DNA of 64,000 nt from Comamonas endophytica. Lineage in GTDB: Bacteria; Pseudomonadota; Gammaproteobacteria; Burkholderiales; Burkholderiaceae_C. The notes under the pieces are model-generated. The model ran no database searches. It saw only the letters and a program-made list of their open reading frames with translations, and was not told the DNA's origin. The stretch is taken from the NCBI RefSeq assembly GCF_023634805.2, contig NZ_CP106881.1, positions 2,834,001 through 2,898,000 of the forward strand. Direction: 5' to 3'. Position numbers and translations under genes: made by a program. Shown in pieces: positions 1-9,118 of this stretch (positions are counted from its first letter, which is position 1; every line of letters begins with the position of its first letter).

Positions 1-334
1 TGTTCGAGAAGGCTTCCAGCAGCTCGCCCAGGCCTTGGGTCTCGAAGTGCTTTGCTAGCGCCGCAATGAGCAAGGTGCTGGTGGTCAGGCGTTGCTGGCC
101 GTCAATGACCAACAATGCTTCTTGGCTGGTTACAGAGGACAGGCCACGCTCCACATAAACAATGGAGCCGATGAAGTGTGCTTGAACCTTCTCATCGCGG
201 CCAGCGCGCATCAGGTCAGACCAGAGTTGGCGGCACTGCGCCGCAGTCCACGAGTAGTTGCGCTGATAGATCGGGATGACGAACTGCGGAGATTTCCTGA
301 GGAACTTGAGTAGGTTCGCTTCTGTTGCTTTCAC
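1..334 (-). CDS. DUF262 (GmrS-like) protein, C-terminal part outside the window
   Basis: This is the N-terminal part of a DUF262 protein, the family that includes GmrS/GmrSD type IV restriction enzymes and other ParB-fold nucleases. Reading the minus strand from a GTG at 334 gives the hallmark motifs YQRNYSW (about residue 22) and IDGQQRLTT (about residue 78), the nucleotide-binding signatures of the family. The GTG follows an AGG-rich site and lies 9 bases after the stop of the DUF4391 gene, so it is probably third in the helicase operon. In the family a DUF1524 HNH-type nuclease often follows; whether it does here lies beyond the window edge. Confidence 0.85.
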   Translation of the reverse strand, partial: MKATEANLLKFLRKSPQFVIPIYQRNYSWTAAQCRQLWSDLMRAGRDEKVQAHFIGSIVYVERGLSSVTSQEALLVIDGQQRLTTSTLLIAALAKHFETQGLGELLEAFSN

Positions 335-343
335 TTCTAACCT

Positions 344-1144
344 TTAAATGTCGGTGGCGACTTGTTGGCGCTCTGCCAACAGTGCCTTGATTTCGAGATT
401 TGCTGCCACTTGGCGAGCTATCTGCTTTTCTTTGCTAGCGGCTGAACGCAGGCTGGCGATTTGTACGTCCAAATCGCGGCAGCGATGTAATGCTGAGCGT
501 CTAGTAACCGCTTGGGCGGGCGTTTCGGTCATGGTGAAGGACCCTGTGTATTGCATGGCCTCCCAAGCCGTCAGACAGTCCATCCAGCCCTGGTATAAGG
601 CCAGAAAATTGGCCTGCGGCTGGCGGGGCAAGGCCAAGGCCTGCACGAAAGGGTATTTGGCCGTCAGATCAAGAGCAACTTTCACAGTGGCCGGCTCGCC
701 GTCCAGAACCACCTTGCCGACTTCGTTCTGCGCCGAGCACTTGTGCGCCAGGGACAAGAATAGGCCCTGCGGAGCGGCAAGAAGCAACAGCACGGGGTAA
801 GGCACGGCGCGATGCACAAGCTCGGCAAGGCGCGTGGTGTTAACAGGCTTGTTCGTTGCGTTGGCACCTTCGCCCTGGGGAGCATAGCGCGCGGTGATGG
901 ACAACACCGCCACTTCCAAGTATTCACGCTGGTCGTCGCTGTACTCGCTCACCCCCACGGTATTGGGTTTGAGGGCTGCGAGCCATTGGATCTCTTCAAT
1001 GGAGTCGTTGATGAGACGCTTGTCGGCGCTGGTTGCTGCACCGTTCTCGGCCAGCATCTTTTTCGGTACGCGCTGATCCACGCGGCAAGAGGTGGGTAGG
1101 TCCAACGCCGAAACCAGCAGACTCATCACCGCCTGCGTCGTCAC
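344..1144 (-). CDS. DUF4391 domain protein of the helicase operon
   Basis: A 266-residue protein resembling DUF4391. The N-terminal half carries the K-(x)n-L/I-I-x-x-I-E-E-I-Q-W pattern (residues about 28-55) and a conserved strand/helix core, and the last 50 residues form a charged helix that may be a coiled coil. The family has no firm biochemical function but is repeatedly found beside SNF2/DEAD helicases and methylases in restriction-like islands. The start overlaps the helicase stop by four bases (ATGA), so translation is probably coupled. It could be a specificity or adaptor subunit; that is inference. Confidence 0.75.
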   Translation of the reverse strand: MTTQAVMSLLVSALDLPTSCRVDQRVPKKMLAENGAATSADKRLINDSIEEIQWLAALKPNTVGVSEYSDDQREYLEVAVLSITARYAPQGEGANATNKPVNTTRLAELVHRAVPYPVLLLLAAPQGLFLSLAHKCSAQNEVGKVVLDGEPATVKVALDLTAKYPFVQALALPRQPQANFLALYQGWMDCLTAWEAMQYTGSFTMTETPAQAVTRRSALHRCRDLDVQIASLRSAASKEKQIARQVAANLEIKALLAERQQVATDI

Positions 1145-4100
1145 GCGGACGCTCCCGGTAACACCACCAAGAAAGCAGCGACCTCGAAGTCATTGCTGCC
1201 GGCGAACTCGCCCTTCATGGCATGGGTGCCGCCTGGTGAAAAAAGGCTGGCCACGGCACGTTCTTCGTTCTTCCCTACCACGGACGCCACGGCGGCGGCC
1301 AGCAGCTTCTGCGCGTGGCGCATGTCCTCACCCTGTCGGGTGTTCTTGTCGAACTTGGCGCAAGCGCCTTCGTCGGCCAGTTCACGCCCAAGGGCCAGGC
1401 GCTTGAGCCGATCCAGGATGCGCTTGGCTTGGGGGTATGGCAGCAGCACGACGCCGTCGTCACCCACGTGGGCCAGGTAGATCGGCGCTAAGGGGTAGTC
1501 GGATCGCTGACCCTTCGCTGGCACAGCACCTTCGGCCCGTAGGCAGAAGATGATGCCGGGGGTGATGTCAGCGTCAATGCTGGTGGTGACAGCGTAAGTG
1601 CCCAGCGGCAGCGTATCGAGCTGGTCTGGGTGTTCCTTAAGATACTGCGCAAGATCGATGCGAAAGTCGGTCAGCGTCACGTCGGTGATGGACACGCCGT
1701 TGCTGAGGTCTTCCATGTCGATGACCGTGTCCTGCAATTTGAGCAACTGCTTACGCCGGTACTCCAAGTCGTTCATCGGGTTGCCAGACTGCTGCTCGAT
1801 GAGGTTTTCCTCGCCCGTGGCGGAGACGTCGAGCAACACCATGCGCCCGCTTACTCGCTGTTCCAGGCCGATGTATTCCTCCAGCTCCATGTTGGGCCAG
1901 AAGTTCACCAGTTGGATGCTTTGGTTGAGCGAGCCAATGCGGTCAATACGGCCGAAGCGCTGGATGATCCGTACAGGGTTCCAGTGGATGTCGTAGTTGA
2001 CCAGCCAGTCACAGTCTTGAAGATTCTGGCCTTCAGAGATGCAGTCGGTGGCAACGAGCAAGTCGATTTCGCCCTCGGTCGCCATGTCGGCAGGGCGCTC
2101 TTTGGCGCGCGGTGCAAAAGCCGACAGCACGCTGCTCATGCTTTTGCGCAGGCCGGGCAAGGTGGTCTGGATGCCGGCGCTGCCGGTAATCAATCCAGCG
2201 TCGATGCCAAGAACGGTCTTGGCCCACGGTGCGAGATTGGCGTAGAGGTATTGCGCAGTGTCTGAGAACGCGGTGAAGACGATGATCTTGCGATTGCCAG
2301 CGTTGATGGGATGGCGACACTTTTGCTCAATCATGTCCCGTAGTTTGGCCAGCTTGGCATCGCGCGCCGCGTCTACCTGCTGGGCCGCCGCAAGCAGCGT
2401 CGCCAGGCGGTTGCGGTCTTCAATGAGGTCTTGCTTCCACCGGAGGAGGTCCACATCGCTGAGGAGCACCTTGACCTTGCGCCCGACCAACAGGGACTCA
2501 AAGGCCGGGTCGTCGATGTCCACGTCAGCGATGTCAATTTCCTCGATGCTTTCGTCGTGAGCCTCGATGTGGGCTAACACGGCTTCAACGTCCTTGAGCT
2601 GCCGCTGCACGGTCAGCGAGAACGAGGACACTGCGCTTTCCATGCGTTTGAGCACGTTGACCCGCAGCAAGTGGATCAAGCTCTCTTCGCGGTCTGCCTG
2701 GCGGAAGAAGCTCTCGCCGCCACGAATTTCGGTGCTGTACTTGGCGTCGTAGGCTGCCTGCTTGTCTTGTAGCACGTAGCGTAGCGGCGCATAGCTGGCT
2801 AGGTTTAGGCGCCGAATTTCGAGATTGATGTCTTTGATGGCGTGAAACTTACCCGCCAGGTCGACGTCGGCCTTGATGTTGATGGGTGGCAGGCGACCCG
2901 GGAACTTACCCGTCTCAGCCGTGCCGTAATACTTCTCGATGTGCCGGCGCGACCGCGCAATGGTCAGGTGATCCAGCAGCGTGAAGTAATCGAAACCCAG
3001 CATCTCGATCAAGTGGCCTGGTGTGCGCTCGGCCTCGTCCAGTACCAGCCAGCGGTTGAACTGGATTTGTGCCTTGCGGGTGGTCTGTTCGATGCTGTCG
3101 ATGCCGTGTTCCGCCAGGGCGGTGTCGTCGCCCTCGGTGACGAAGGCGATCTGGTTCTTCAGGTCGGCCAGGCGGTTGTTCACAGGCGTGGCCGATAACA
3201 TCAGCACACGCGTCTTGACGCCTTCCTTGATGATCTTGCGCATGAGCCGGTCATACCGGGTCTCGGTGCCCTGGCGTGGCGACTTCTTATTGCGAAAGTT
3301 GTGCGACTCATCAATGACCACGAGGTCATAGTTGCCCCAACTTACATGGCTCAGGTCGATGTCACCGGATGTGCCGCTATCACGCGACAGGTCAGTGTGG
3401 TTCAGCACGTCGTAGTTGAACCGGTCAGCCGCTAATACGTTGCGCTTGTCATTCGCCTTGTAGAGCGTCCAGTTATCGCGCAGGCGCTTGGGGGCCAGCA
3501 CTAGCACGCGGTCGTTGCGCAGCTCATGGTATTTGATGACGGCCAGGGCTTCGAAGGTTTTTCCCAGTCCCACGCTATCCGCAATGATGCAGCCGCCGAA
3601 GCGGGCCAGCTTGTCGATGGCACCGACAACACCATCACGTTGAAACTTGAACAGCTTCTTCCAAATCACGGTGTTGCGAATACCGGTGGCCGATTTGACG
3701 ATGCGCTCTTCATCCATCTCGTCATCCCTGTTGCCGAACAGGTGGTTCAGGATCAAGGCATAGAGCGTGAACGGTGCATGGTGCTGGCCCATGCCCTGCA
3801 GGGCTTCAATCAGGGCTGGCCGGCTATCGGGCTGCGCCTGCAGTGTTGCCCATTGCTGTTCAAGCCAGAGAGCCAGCTGTGCAGCCTCGTGAGCAGACTC
3901 GGACGCCTGAATCAGGCTCAATGGGTTGCCGGGAGTCAAACCCAGTCCGTCCGTACTGAACGCGAACGAACCCAACACCACCTGGTCGGCCGTGCCATCC
4001 GGCGCGCGCATAACGACGGCACCCTGTGGCACACGGCTGTGTGCCCGGCGCAGTTCGACTTTGTCGTTAAGCCACTTAGCGCACTGGTTGGCCAGCCACC

Positions 4101-4338
4101 GAGCTTGCAGCTGATTGCGCGTGGCACGGTCACCTTCACCACCGAGGAAGTCAAGTTCGTCATCGGCTGACGGCAGGATGAGCTGCACCCGCTCCAGCTT
4201 GGCCAATGCATCACGCAGTTCTGCGAAAGCGAACAGCGAAAACGACGGGGTGACGCATCCGAGCTGGTGCCCGGGCTTCAAATGGGGCTGAATCAGGTCG
4301 ATGACACGGTCTGAGCCGCTGTTGTGGATGAGCCTCAT
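1141..4338 (-). CDS. PLD-like nuclease / SNF2-type DEAH helicase
   Basis: A 1065-residue ATP-dependent DNA translocase or helicase. Residues 1-165 resemble the phospholipase-D-like module common in restriction helicases (GSFAFSTDGLG at about 123-133). The ATPase core follows: Walker A DSVGLGKT (254-261), DESH box (343-346), LSATP motif III (381-385), then the C-terminal lobe with VFTAFSDT (687-694), TDCISEGQNLQ (764-774) and QRFGRIDR (793-800). About 265 further residues form an unassigned tail. First gene of a minus-strand operon with DUF4391 and DUF262 proteins. No methyltransferase is visible in the window, so a full R-M system cannot be claimed. Confidence 0.9.
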   Translation of the reverse strand: MRLIHNSGSDRVIDLIQPHLKPGHQLGCVTPSFSLFAFAELRDALAKLERVQLILPSADDELDFLGGEGDRATRNQLQARWLANQCAKWLNDKVELRRAHSRVPQGAVVMRAPDGTADQVVLGSFAFSTDGLGLTPGNPLSLIQASESAHEAAQLALWLEQQWATLQAQPDSRPALIEALQGMGQHHAPFTLYALILNHLFGNRDDEMDEERIVKSATGIRNTVIWKKLFKFQRDGVVGAIDKLARFGGCIIADSVGLGKTFEALAVIKYHELRNDRVLVLAPKRLRDNWTLYKANDKRNVLAADRFNYDVLNHTDLSRDSGTSGDIDLSHVSWGNYDLVVIDESHNFRNKKSPRQGTETRYDRLMRKIIKEGVKTRVLMLSATPVNNRLADLKNQIAFVTEGDDTALAEHGIDSIEQTTRKAQIQFNRWLVLDEAERTPGHLIEMLGFDYFTLLDHLTIARSRRHIEKYYGTAETGKFPGRLPPINIKADVDLAGKFHAIKDINLEIRRLNLASYAPLRYVLQDKQAAYDAKYSTEIRGGESFFRQADREESLIHLLRVNVLKRMESAVSSFSLTVQRQLKDVEAVLAHIEAHDESIEEIDIADVDIDDPAFESLLVGRKVKVLLSDVDLLRWKQDLIEDRNRLATLLAAAQQVDAARDAKLAKLRDMIEQKCRHPINAGNRKIIVFTAFSDTAQYLYANLAPWAKTVLGIDAGLITGSAGIQTTLPGLRKSMSSVLSAFAPRAKERPADMATEGEIDLLVATDCISEGQNLQDCDWLVNYDIHWNPVRIIQRFGRIDRIGSLNQSIQLVNFWPNMELEEYIGLEQRVSGRMVLLDVSATGEENLIEQQSGNPMNDLEYRRKQLLKLQDTVIDMEDLSNGVSITDVTLTDFRIDLAQYLKEHPDQLDTLPLGTYAVTTSIDADITPGIIFCLRAEGAVPAKGQRSDYPLAPIYLAHVGDDGVVLLPYPQAKRILDRLKRLALGRELADEGACAKFDKNTRQGEDMRHAQKLLAAAVASVVGKNEERAVASLFSPGGTHAMKGEFAGSNDFEVAAFLVVLPGASA

Positions 4339-4650
4339 GCTTTGTTTCGCCCTGTTTCTGCGCTTGCTTTACCTGCTGAGACAGTCGCTGTGCGCTGATT
4401 CAGACACTGATAGTGAACCCTGTCCTCCACAGGTATGACGCTATCGGCTTTATTGCTCATATGGACGCGCAGCTCGTTGAGTTGGAAAAAATGTAAGCAA
4501 GTACATCATAGGCGGTCCATTCATGGGTCCGGCAGAGCCATTCTCTACAAAAGCACTTCATCAGCAACATTGCGCAGATCTCGACCGTGTACTGCACTTA
4601 CCGGCAACCGCCTATCCTGCAATAGACCACCTCCCTTCAATTTCTTGGTC

Positions 4651-4998
4651 ATGACCAAGCGTTGGAAGGGTTCGCTTGAACTCATGCGTGCAGCGGAGTC
4701 CGGCAAGCGGATGCGATGTGCGATAGCGTTTGGATCACATGAATTGGAGGCACTGATGAGCGAATACGACAAGTGTTATCGGCGCAGGTTTTCGGATGAT
4801 GGCGGAGAGTACCTGCTGATGCCTCGTGATGATGATTTTTCAGGCTTCCCAGAGCTTACCGATGTGCCCACTCGCGTTGTCCTATCCACACCCTTGCATG
4901 CGGAATCGACGCCCGTAGCAGAGACCTCGACAGAAGTCGAAAACATGGTCGACGCGTTCTTTGCATTCATCGCCGCCAAGGGGAATAAAGCCCTCTGA
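4651..4998 (+). CDS. Small orphan protein between the two defence-like units
   Basis: Not recognised. This plus-strand frame encodes 115 residues from the ATG at 4651. An upstream extension to 4435 is open but low in protein-like character. The protein is acidic in its second half and ends in a predicted helix with FFAFIAAKG. It diverges from the helicase operon and converges on the TrlF-type gene. Composition matches the element rather than the core chromosome. Possibly a regulator or antitoxin-like partner of the neighbouring defence genes, but nothing in the sequence shows this. Confidence 0.45.
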   Translation: MTKRWKGSLELMRAAESGKRMRCAIAFGSHELEALMSEYDKCYRRRFSDDGGEYLLMPRDDDFSGFPELTDVPTRVVLSTPLHAESTPVAETSTEVENMVDAFFAFIAAKGNKAL

Positions 4999-5240
4999 TG
5001 TCAGGGGTGCAGCCGACGGGGTGCCTTGCTTTCGGCTGCCTTTGACTGCGCCTGAATGAAGGCTGAGGCCGTTGCAGGGACATCAAGGATGTGGTTTCGC
5101 CCAAGTCGTCGCCCGTTCAATGCTCGCCGATGTTCAACCCGTGCTGCATGGCAACGTATTCTCACATTAGGTCTACTCCTGGCTCACCCTGTCGAAAATC
5201 GCTTAGGCGTGACGTAATACAGCGATGGCCCTAAAGGCCA
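4999..5240. other. Gap between convergent genes, no gene seen
   Basis: Two convergent genes end on either side. I see no coding frame. A short perfect hairpin GATGGCC...GGCCATC at 5224-5242 overlaps the stop of the TrlF-type gene but is not followed by a T run on the minus strand, so it is at best a weak terminator. Confidence 0.4.
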
Positions 5241-7925
5241 TCACTTGATCCCATAAATCCTGGCGCGCCGGGTGAAGGCTTCCCGCGCGCCCTCCAAAAC
5301 CTTGCATGCGGCATCCCGCGCATCGGTATCGTCGATTGAGCCGCGAGCCACAATCTTGCTGTGATCACTGTTGCTCTTGAAGACGATCAGTTGTTCGGCA
5401 TCACCGAGGACAGCAATATTCGCGTTGTGCGTGACGATGATTACCTGCCTTCGTTCTTTCGCACGACGAAGTACTGGCACAAAAGTGTGAAAGATGAATT
5501 CACTGTCTAGGTTATCCTCCGGCTGATCGATGATCAGTGGGCGCTTGCTATCCGAGGATAGGATCAGTGCGAGCAAAACCGATTGCTGCTGGCCAAGCGA
5601 GAGCTGGGAAAAATCGCGCTGCGCATAGCGGACGTTCGCCCCATCTCCGACGCGTCGTGTTACGGTCAACCTCGGCAGGTCGTCGACATGGCATTGTTCC
5701 AGCGCCGCACGAATCGACGGTTCGCTGAGCTTCTCCAGAATTTCTTTGGCGTCCGCATTCGAAAACGGCTGAACATCGTCTTCGATTTTGATCGATGTCA
5801 GTGGCGAAACTTGGGATTTCGCAATAGCGCCGAGCAGACCTTGCACCGTCAGCTTTTCGACAATGACACGCGCCTTATAGTGATTGACCGTTCGCCAGCT
5901 CAATGCAGATGCAATGATGCCCACCGCCTCTTCGGAAAATCCGCTTTCCACGTATTGCAATTTCACCTGCAAGTCCGAGAGCACCTCCGCGAGCGCGCGC
6001 GACGCCTTGATTGCATAGGCCTGTCGCAGTGTTGCAACTGTCCTACGAGACTGCCATCGCTTCCCAAGGGTTGTCGCATACTGGCTATGCAGAGCCTTCA
6101 AGTGGGGCTCCCACGTCTTGAGGGTTGTTAGCAGTTTCTCCTGCTTCGCTTCTTCCGCCGTCAGCTTCATGACGTGCGACATATCTAGCTTGACGCCTTG
6201 TGCCTCCAGCTCGACCCGCTTTGCCTCAATATCTTCGCGAATCGGACGTTCGTTGGTCATCCACTTGGTGACCGATGACGTCACTGCGGTGTTAAGTTTT
6301 GCATACGCTGCGGCGATAGTTACCTGCGCCTCCTTGACCGCTATAGCGAATTTGTCCAGCGCTGAGACGATATCCGTCGCCTCGTTACGTCCTGTGACGA
6401 TATCAACGGCATTGACAATCGACCGAAGGGCTGCTCCCGTCTCCATGAGCGACGCATCCTCGACTAATTCCTTCAGCTCGCCCAGCTTCTCCTTCAGTTG
6501 TTCGCGCTTTGCCTTTTCGATTTCCAGGCTGCGCTGCAGCTTGATCACTTCAGCGCCTTTTGCAGCCTCGAAAAATTTCAACTGCTGCTGCACCACGTTC
6601 AATGAACGCTGCGTCTGCGGGATGGCTGCTACGTTCTTTTCTGCCTCGACAATCTTGATACGCTGCGCCTTTAAGTTGCCCCGGATCAGATGCTCCTCCC
6701 CGATCGCGTCGTTAACTCCTGTAAAGGTGTCAAGGTACTTCATAAGCGCGAGCGGATCCCCCTTGGCTTGCTCGCGAACGCGGGCCGCTTCACCCTGTCC
6801 AAAACAGTCGAGTTCGAATTCGATTGGCCCATCTAGTGGAACATCGAGGTTTGCCAACTTTCCCCCGATTGCTCTCGACAACGAGTGCTGTTGGCCGGCC
6901 TCGTCCTGCCAAAACAGGTGTAACTGATGAGGCCATACCTCTGAATCGACGACCTCTGCACCGGATTCGGTGCCTGTAAGGCAGCGCACCGCCTCAAATG
7001 TCGTGGACTTGCCAGTTCCACGACCGCCAATAATGCAGTTCAGGTTACGGCTGAAATGAATGCTCTGCCCTGTCAGAAAGCCACCTCCTATCTTCATTCC
7101 CAGAATGAACGGCGTCGCGGCAGGTACCTCATCTTCCAGGCGAATACGGGAGTCCCCCTCTTCCAGCGCATGGCGCAACCCATCAAACGAAGGGCTCGCC
7201 ATCTTGTAGCGGGTGAGCTTGCGATCCTGACTGGCGTTGCGGCCGAGGGCAGTCACCGTGTGAGAGTCGGAACTAAGGATGCGCGCCAGATACTGGCGCT
7301 CTCCTAAACCCAGCCGTTCAATACGCTGCCGACCAATATTCGCTCGCACCTGATCTGGGTCATCCGGCGCATATCGTACCGGCGACGCCGCGCTGCTGAG
7401 TTCGATCCCGAGCAAGGCATCGTGACAGATGATGTCCATCTTGTGGGGTGAGCCACCAGGGTAGTTAGTTTCCAACCCGTTACCGCCGTCAACGTGAGCT
7501 AGAACACAAAAGCCGCCTAAGCTTTTCGCTATATCAAGACATGCATGCATTGAATTACGGCAGCGACTGTTGGGAAGTCCGCGATCAGCGAGGTCAAGGC
7601 GACCGTGAAACTGGGTTAAAGCTGCCACCGAGGGAAAATAACAGAGCAAATGTCCTTCGGGTGTGGATAGCTCAACGGCAGGAATAACAAGAACGCCAAC
7701 GGCATTCCCTGCTGTCACTGCGGCCTGGACATTCCCGATCTCGTTGTGGTCGGCAATCGCGATGATCCGGAGGCTCTCCTGCACCGCTGTATCAACGATG
7801 GCTTGAGGCGTCATGGCCTTGTCATTGACATCGTGGGACGCAGGATAGGAGTGGATATGGAGGTCGCCCCGGTAAAAATGCGCACCGTCAGACTCCTCCA
7901 GACATTCTTTCAATTTCTCTGCCAT
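5241..7925 (-). CDS. TrlF-type PHP domain / ABC-SMC-like ATPase
   Basis: An 894-residue fusion of a PHP phosphoesterase/nuclease-like domain and a split ABC/SMC-type ATPase. PHP metal motifs are DLHIHSYPAS (21-30), IADHNE (57-62), EGHLLCYF (90-97), LAHVDGG (142-148) and SDSH (219-222). Walker A GGRGTGKST is at about 300-308, followed by roughly 400 residues of helical coiled-coil with K/E-rich stretches. The signature LSLGQQQS, Walker B LIIDQPEDNLD and a THNAN switch lie near the C terminus. This matches the TrlF family, linked to RNA-repair or defence islands. Single gene with its own upstream gap; its substrate (DNA, RNA or nucleotide) is unknown. Confidence 0.85.
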   Translation of the reverse strand: MAEKLKECLEESDGAHFYRGDLHIHSYPASHDVNDKAMTPQAIVDTAVQESLRIIAIADHNEIGNVQAAVTAGNAVGVLVIPAVELSTPEGHLLCYFPSVAALTQFHGRLDLADRGLPNSRCRNSMHACLDIAKSLGGFCVLAHVDGGNGLETNYPGGSPHKMDIICHDALLGIELSSAASPVRYAPDDPDQVRANIGRQRIERLGLGERQYLARILSSDSHTVTALGRNASQDRKLTRYKMASPSFDGLRHALEEGDSRIRLEDEVPAATPFILGMKIGGGFLTGQSIHFSRNLNCIIGGRGTGKSTTFEAVRCLTGTESGAEVVDSEVWPHQLHLFWQDEAGQQHSLSRAIGGKLANLDVPLDGPIEFELDCFGQGEAARVREQAKGDPLALMKYLDTFTGVNDAIGEEHLIRGNLKAQRIKIVEAEKNVAAIPQTQRSLNVVQQQLKFFEAAKGAEVIKLQRSLEIEKAKREQLKEKLGELKELVEDASLMETGAALRSIVNAVDIVTGRNEATDIVSALDKFAIAVKEAQVTIAAAYAKLNTAVTSSVTKWMTNERPIREDIEAKRVELEAQGVKLDMSHVMKLTAEEAKQEKLLTTLKTWEPHLKALHSQYATTLGKRWQSRRTVATLRQAYAIKASRALAEVLSDLQVKLQYVESGFSEEAVGIIASALSWRTVNHYKARVIVEKLTVQGLLGAIAKSQVSPLTSIKIEDDVQPFSNADAKEILEKLSEPSIRAALEQCHVDDLPRLTVTRRVGDGANVRYAQRDFSQLSLGQQQSVLLALILSSDSKRPLIIDQPEDNLDSEFIFHTFVPVLRRAKERRQVIIVTHNANIAVLGDAEQLIVFKSNSDHSKIVARGSIDDTDARDAACKVLEGAREAFTRRARIYGIK

Positions 7926-8812
7926 GCTAATTTACCTTATATGCGGCATCGACAACCCCGTCATGCGCGGATCGTCTACGTCGTATCGAGTCTAGGTGAG
8001 ATATTTATGAACCGTCCATATCCTAGCAGGGCAACCGGCGCGCGCATTCAGCAAGCTGACGCGTGCGGCTATGCCCGCTTTCGGAGTGCTTTAGAGAGGG
8101 GCTGCAAAACCTCTGAAATCCTAGGCAAATGACTTGCAAGTCATTGATTTAAATGGGCCTGAATTTCGAAAAACGAGGTTTTGCAGAGGGTCCTTAGTCG
8201 TGCGAATGACCGGGCTGCGCTTCCGGCGGATGAATCATGATGGCCAAACTCTGCCGTTCAGGGCAAACGGACTGGTAACCCACGGAGATGGTTATAGATC
8301 CGACCCTGTGAAGTCATCAGTTTTTCAACATTGTCTCAAGGGAAGATTGTCGAATTTGTTCAAACTTCTGTGGGCTTGAGCCATAGTTCAGCCGGAATAA
8401 GCACCTGGTTGCAGGAGATGATTCAACATAGGCCGAAGGGTGCCAGTTGGATGACCTGGTCAACGCGCAGCGGCCGCCATCCTGACGGCTTCATTCCTGT
8501 TTCCTTGCCAGTCGTGACCCGTGCATTGGCCGAAATCGGCGTCAAGGGCGACACCGGAGGCCGCAGCGCAAGGGAGCGCAGCGAGTGCGAACGGGTGAGG
8601 ATGTCGGGCGCAGCCTTTACCCTTGATGCTGATGAAGGCCAAACAGCCTCACGTCCAGGAGGAGGACAAGGGCACAGCCCGCAGCACCTAGCCCCGCAGA
8701 CAGTCGGGCAAGAACCGACGCGGGGTGCAACCCGAAGCGGGTTGCCAAGCGAAGCGCAGCGGGTTCTGGGCTAGCTGTCCGTCCTCTGTTGACGCAGGGG
8801 ATCTGGTGTGGT
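7926..8812. other. Non-coding gap in element holding nested inverted repeats
   Basis: Nearly 900 bases with no convincing gene on either strand. The first part should hold the promoter of the TrlF-type gene. Nested inverted repeats lie at 8102-8186. Bases 8540-8770 are GC-rich with short repeats of the AAGCG/GCGAAGC kind and read open in several frames without protein character. The segment separates the defence block from the mobilization operon and could contain oriT or a degenerate gene. Confidence 0.5.
8102..8186. repeat. Nested inverted repeats (possible oriT or recombination site)
   Basis: Outer arms CTGCAAAACCTC (8102-8113) and GAGGTTTTGCAG (8175-8186) are perfect 12-base complements. 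Inside them sits an 18-base perfect palindrome at 8128-8145 built from ATGACTTG and CAAGTCAT. Such a symmetric arrangement is unlikely by chance in a non-coding gap. Candidate roles are an origin of transfer, a recombination site, or a protein-binding or transcript-ending structure. It is about 3.5 kb from the relaxase gene, farther than usual for oriT. Confidence 0.6.
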
Positions 8813-9115
8813 TCAGCGCTCTCGTTGTCGCGGCGAAAAAGGATGGCAACGTGCAATGTTTTGCATGTTGTAGGCGTACTCCACGCGGCCCAGCTTGGTT
8901 GGCCGGAGACCATCACGCAATGCGGCCCGCGAGACAGTCGCCACATCGAGGGCATGCGCAACCGACAAAAACGATACCTGCGTTCTCACTGCGCGCGGAT
9001 GCTCCGCCTGATCCCACTCCTGCAGCCAGTGCGCGATTCGCCGGCTGTCGGCTGTGTAGCCGGTGGCATGTGTCATGAGCCGTATCAGGGCCTCATGTTC
9101 CAGTTGGCTGAACAT
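8813..9115 (-). CDS. DUF7673-like small protein of mobile elements
   Basis: A 100-residue protein. The segment GYTADSRRIAHWLQEWDQAE (residues about 19-38) resembles the Ser-Arg-Arg-(V/I)-A-x-(F/W)-L-x-x-W core of the DUF7673 family, common on mobilizable elements. The start lies three bases after the virB6 stop and its GGAGAAG ribosome site overlaps the end of virB6, so it is the last gene of the operon. Function is unknown; the family assignment is from memory of the motif and is moderate. Confidence 0.6.
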   Translation of the reverse strand: MFSQLEHEALIRLMTHATGYTADSRRIAHWLQEWDQAEHPRAVRTQVSFLSVAHALDVATVSRAALRDGLRPTKLGRVEYAYNMQNIARCHPFSPRQRER

Positions 9116-9118
9116 GGC

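Noticed and set aside
348..800. Long plus-strand frame opposite DUF4391
   Set aside because: It is the mirror of the minus-strand gene and its protein has no domain character; several other plus-strand frames across 1-4338 are the same.
4435..4650. Upstream extension of the small orphan protein
   Set aside because: The residues are Ser/Arg-rich without pattern and no ribosome site precedes 4435; the ATG at 4651 is a better start.
8460..8642. Short minus-strand frame in the same gap
   Set aside because: It has no ribosome site, overlaps a plus-strand frame of equal quality, and I recall similar frames as spurious in mobile elements.
8331..8774. A 147-residue plus-strand frame in the non-coding gap
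   Set aside because: It has low protein-like composition and no ribosome site or recognisable motif, so I call this region gene-free.
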